Below, in pieces: positions 62,778 through 64,000 of a DNA stretch of 64,000 nucleotides. Source of the stretch: Phycisphaerales bacterium UBA5793 (GTDB lineage Bacteria > Planctomycetota > Phycisphaerae > Phycisphaerales > UBA5793); the NCBI GenBank assembly GCA_002418285.1, contig DIDT01000049.1:62001-126000 (forward strand), in the 5' to 3' direction. The translations under genes and the position numbers were made by a program. The notes below the pieces were generated by a model that did not search any database, had not been told where the DNA came from, and was given only the letters and a program-made list of their open reading frames with translations. Each line of letters opens with the position of its first letter. The stretch's first letter is position 1.

Positions 62778-64000
62778 TCACACCTCGACGCGTGGACGAT
62801 ATTCGCCGAGCATTTCGGGGAGGATGCCGTCGTTGGCGAGGTGGAAGTGCAGCATGGCCAGGGCGGTGATGGCGGCTCGCTGGCGGATCATGTCGCGATT
62901 GCCGGGCAAGACGAAGCGGCGGACGTGCGAGGATGGTTCGCCGTCCTCGTCGATGAAGGCGAGTGCGATGAAGACGGTGCCGACGGGTTTGGCTTCGGTG
63001 CCGCCGTCGGGTCCGGCGATGCCAGTGATGGCGATGGCGAAACTCGCGCCGCTCTGCGTCAGCGCGCCAATCGCCATCTGGTCGGCAGTCAGGCCGGAGA
63101 CGGCGCCGTGCTGCTCGATGGTTTCGGGCGCGACGTCGAGCAGTTCAGCCTTGAAGGCGTTGGAGTAGGTGACCCAGCCGCCGAGGTAGACGTTGCTGGC
63201 GCCGGGGACTTCAGTGATCATCGAGCCGAGCAGGCCGCCGGTGCAGGACTCGGCGGTGACGAGCATCGCGCCCTGCGCGGCGAGTTGCCGAAGCACGACG
63301 CCGGCGAGCGTGTCATCGTCGGAGCCGAAGGCGTAGATGCCAAGGCGCTCTTTGACGGTGCGGGCGGCGGTGACGACGAGGTCTTCGACTTCGGTTCCGG
63401 AGCCGGCGGCGCGGGCCCGCACGCTGACGATGAAGTCGCGCACGAGCGTGCCGACGACGGGCTGGGCGTCGCGCTGCATGAGGTCTTCGAGCAATTCACC
63501 GACCTTGCTCTCGGCGAGACTGACGCTGTGGATCCAGGTGGTAAGGCAGCGCTGAGCGCCAGTGCCGGTCAGTTCGCCGAGCGCTTCGGCAACGTGACGC
63601 TTCCACATGCTCTTCATTTCGCCGGGAACGCCGGGCATGACGAAGATGGCGGCATCGTTAAGCGATGCGCGCAGGCCGGGTGCGGTGCCGAGCGCGTTGA
63701 GGATCATCGAGGCCGAGGTCGGGCGCTGCACCTGCTGGAGGTTGCGGCGGGGCATCTCGAGGCCCCGCTTTTCGAAGCGGCTGCGGAGCCACTTGTGCGA
63801 CGGTTCATCGACGACAAGATCTTCGCCGAGCGCGTCGGCGAGCGCCTGGCGGGTGAGGTCATCTTCGGTGGGGCCGAGGCCGCCGGTGATGAGCAGAACC
63901 TGCACGCGTTTGGACGACTCGACGATGGAGTCGGCGATGGCCTGGCGATCGTCGGGCAGGGCGAGGTGGAAGGCGGTCTCGATGCCCAGCGTGAGCAACT
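62778..64000 (-). CDS. cinA: Nicotinamide-nucleotide amidase / competence-damage protein CinA, 5' part outside the window
   Basis: The frame is open to the window edge; the usual first ~25 residues with the molybdopterin-binding start are missing. Visible are the MoaB-like domain (ITGGLGPTEDDLTRQALADA, FVMPGVPGEMK) and the C-terminal deamidase domain with AESCTGGLLG and ITGIAGPDGGTEAKPVGTV. The full protein is normally about 415-430 residues. It recycles NMN by deamidation. The gene ends 15 bases from the right REP cluster. Confidence 0.9.
   Translation of the reverse strand, partial: LLTLGIETAFHLALPDDRQAIADSIVESSKRVQVLLITGGLGPTEDDLTRQALADALGEDLVVDEPSHKWLRSRFEKRGLEMPRRNLQQVQRPTSASMILNALGTAPGLRASLNDAAIFVMPGVPGEMKSMWKRHVAEALGELTGTGAQRCLTTWIHSVSLAESKVGELLEDLMQRDAQPVVGTLVRDFIVSVRARAAGSGTEVEDLVVTAARTVKERLGIYAFGSDDDTLAGVVLRQLAAQGAMLVTAESCTGGLLGSMITEVPGASNVYLGGWVTYSNAFKAELLDVAPETIEQHGAVSGLTADQMAIGALTQSGASFAIAITGIAGPDGGTEAKPVGTVFIALAFIDEDGEPSSHVRRFVLPGNRDMIRQRAAITALAMLHFHLANDGILPEMLGEYRPRVEV

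Noticed and set aside
1..64000. tRNA or rRNA genes
   Set aside because: I looked for T-arm and anticodon stem patterns and conserved rRNA blocks on both strands and found only rnpB; a covariance-model scan would be needed to confirm.

Overview
The window looks like a contig from a GC-rich planctomycete, most probably of the Phycisphaerae. The evidence is indirect: high GC, dispersed non-operonic gene order, large secreted propeller-type proteins, a pair of membrane proteins opening with a CPRCGYDLRG-type zinc ribbon that I associate with Phycisphaerales, and AOTCase-type arginine synthesis. No rRNA or tRNA gene was seen, so taxonomy rests on protein character alone.

Layout. 1-5074: end of a sugar ABC transporter binding protein, an unknown membrane protein and a GH2 glycosidase. 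5248-18164: seven consecutive plus-strand genes for secreted proteins with different N-terminal repeat architectures (SBBP/PQQ propellers, HAF-like repeats, WD-like propellers) but the same kind of ~100-residue C-terminal module in two subtypes; one carries an in-frame TAA, and the run ends at a hairpin (18194-18218). An eighth member lies alone at 50977-52713. 18462-21236: a very long Ala/Glu-rich coiled-coil protein. 21317-29868: small housekeeping and membrane genes (DinB, cytidine deaminase, TetR/OsmC pair with a 12-bp palindromic operator candidate, Kef-type antiporter, single-domain asparaginase, two zinc-ribbon membrane paralogues). 29904-38728: ABC-2 exporter, HEAT and TPR proteins, three PilZ-like genes, HD hydrolase, GNAT. 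38890-45934: thioredoxin-like protein, mnmE and yidC, phosphodiesterase, outer-membrane barrel candidate. 45954-50889: Zn-ribbon/cyclase/ATPase/TPR regulator and lpdA. 53115-54460: arsR-arsM arsenic methylation operon. 54595-59323: small membrane protein, N-acetylornithine carbamoyltransferase, sirtuin, bioA, glycosyltransferase. 59556-64000: Gfo/Idh oxidoreductase, RNase P RNA (rnpB), a RAYT transposase flanked on both sides by REP clusters (a REPtron), and the 3' part of cinA.

Functional reading. The first 18 kb suits a polysaccharide-degrading bacterium that exports many beta-propeller proteins; the shared C-terminal module is the best candidate for an undescribed sorting or anchoring device. 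The rest is core metabolism and regulation interleaved with a compact arsenic resistance unit and one domesticated transposase/REP locus.
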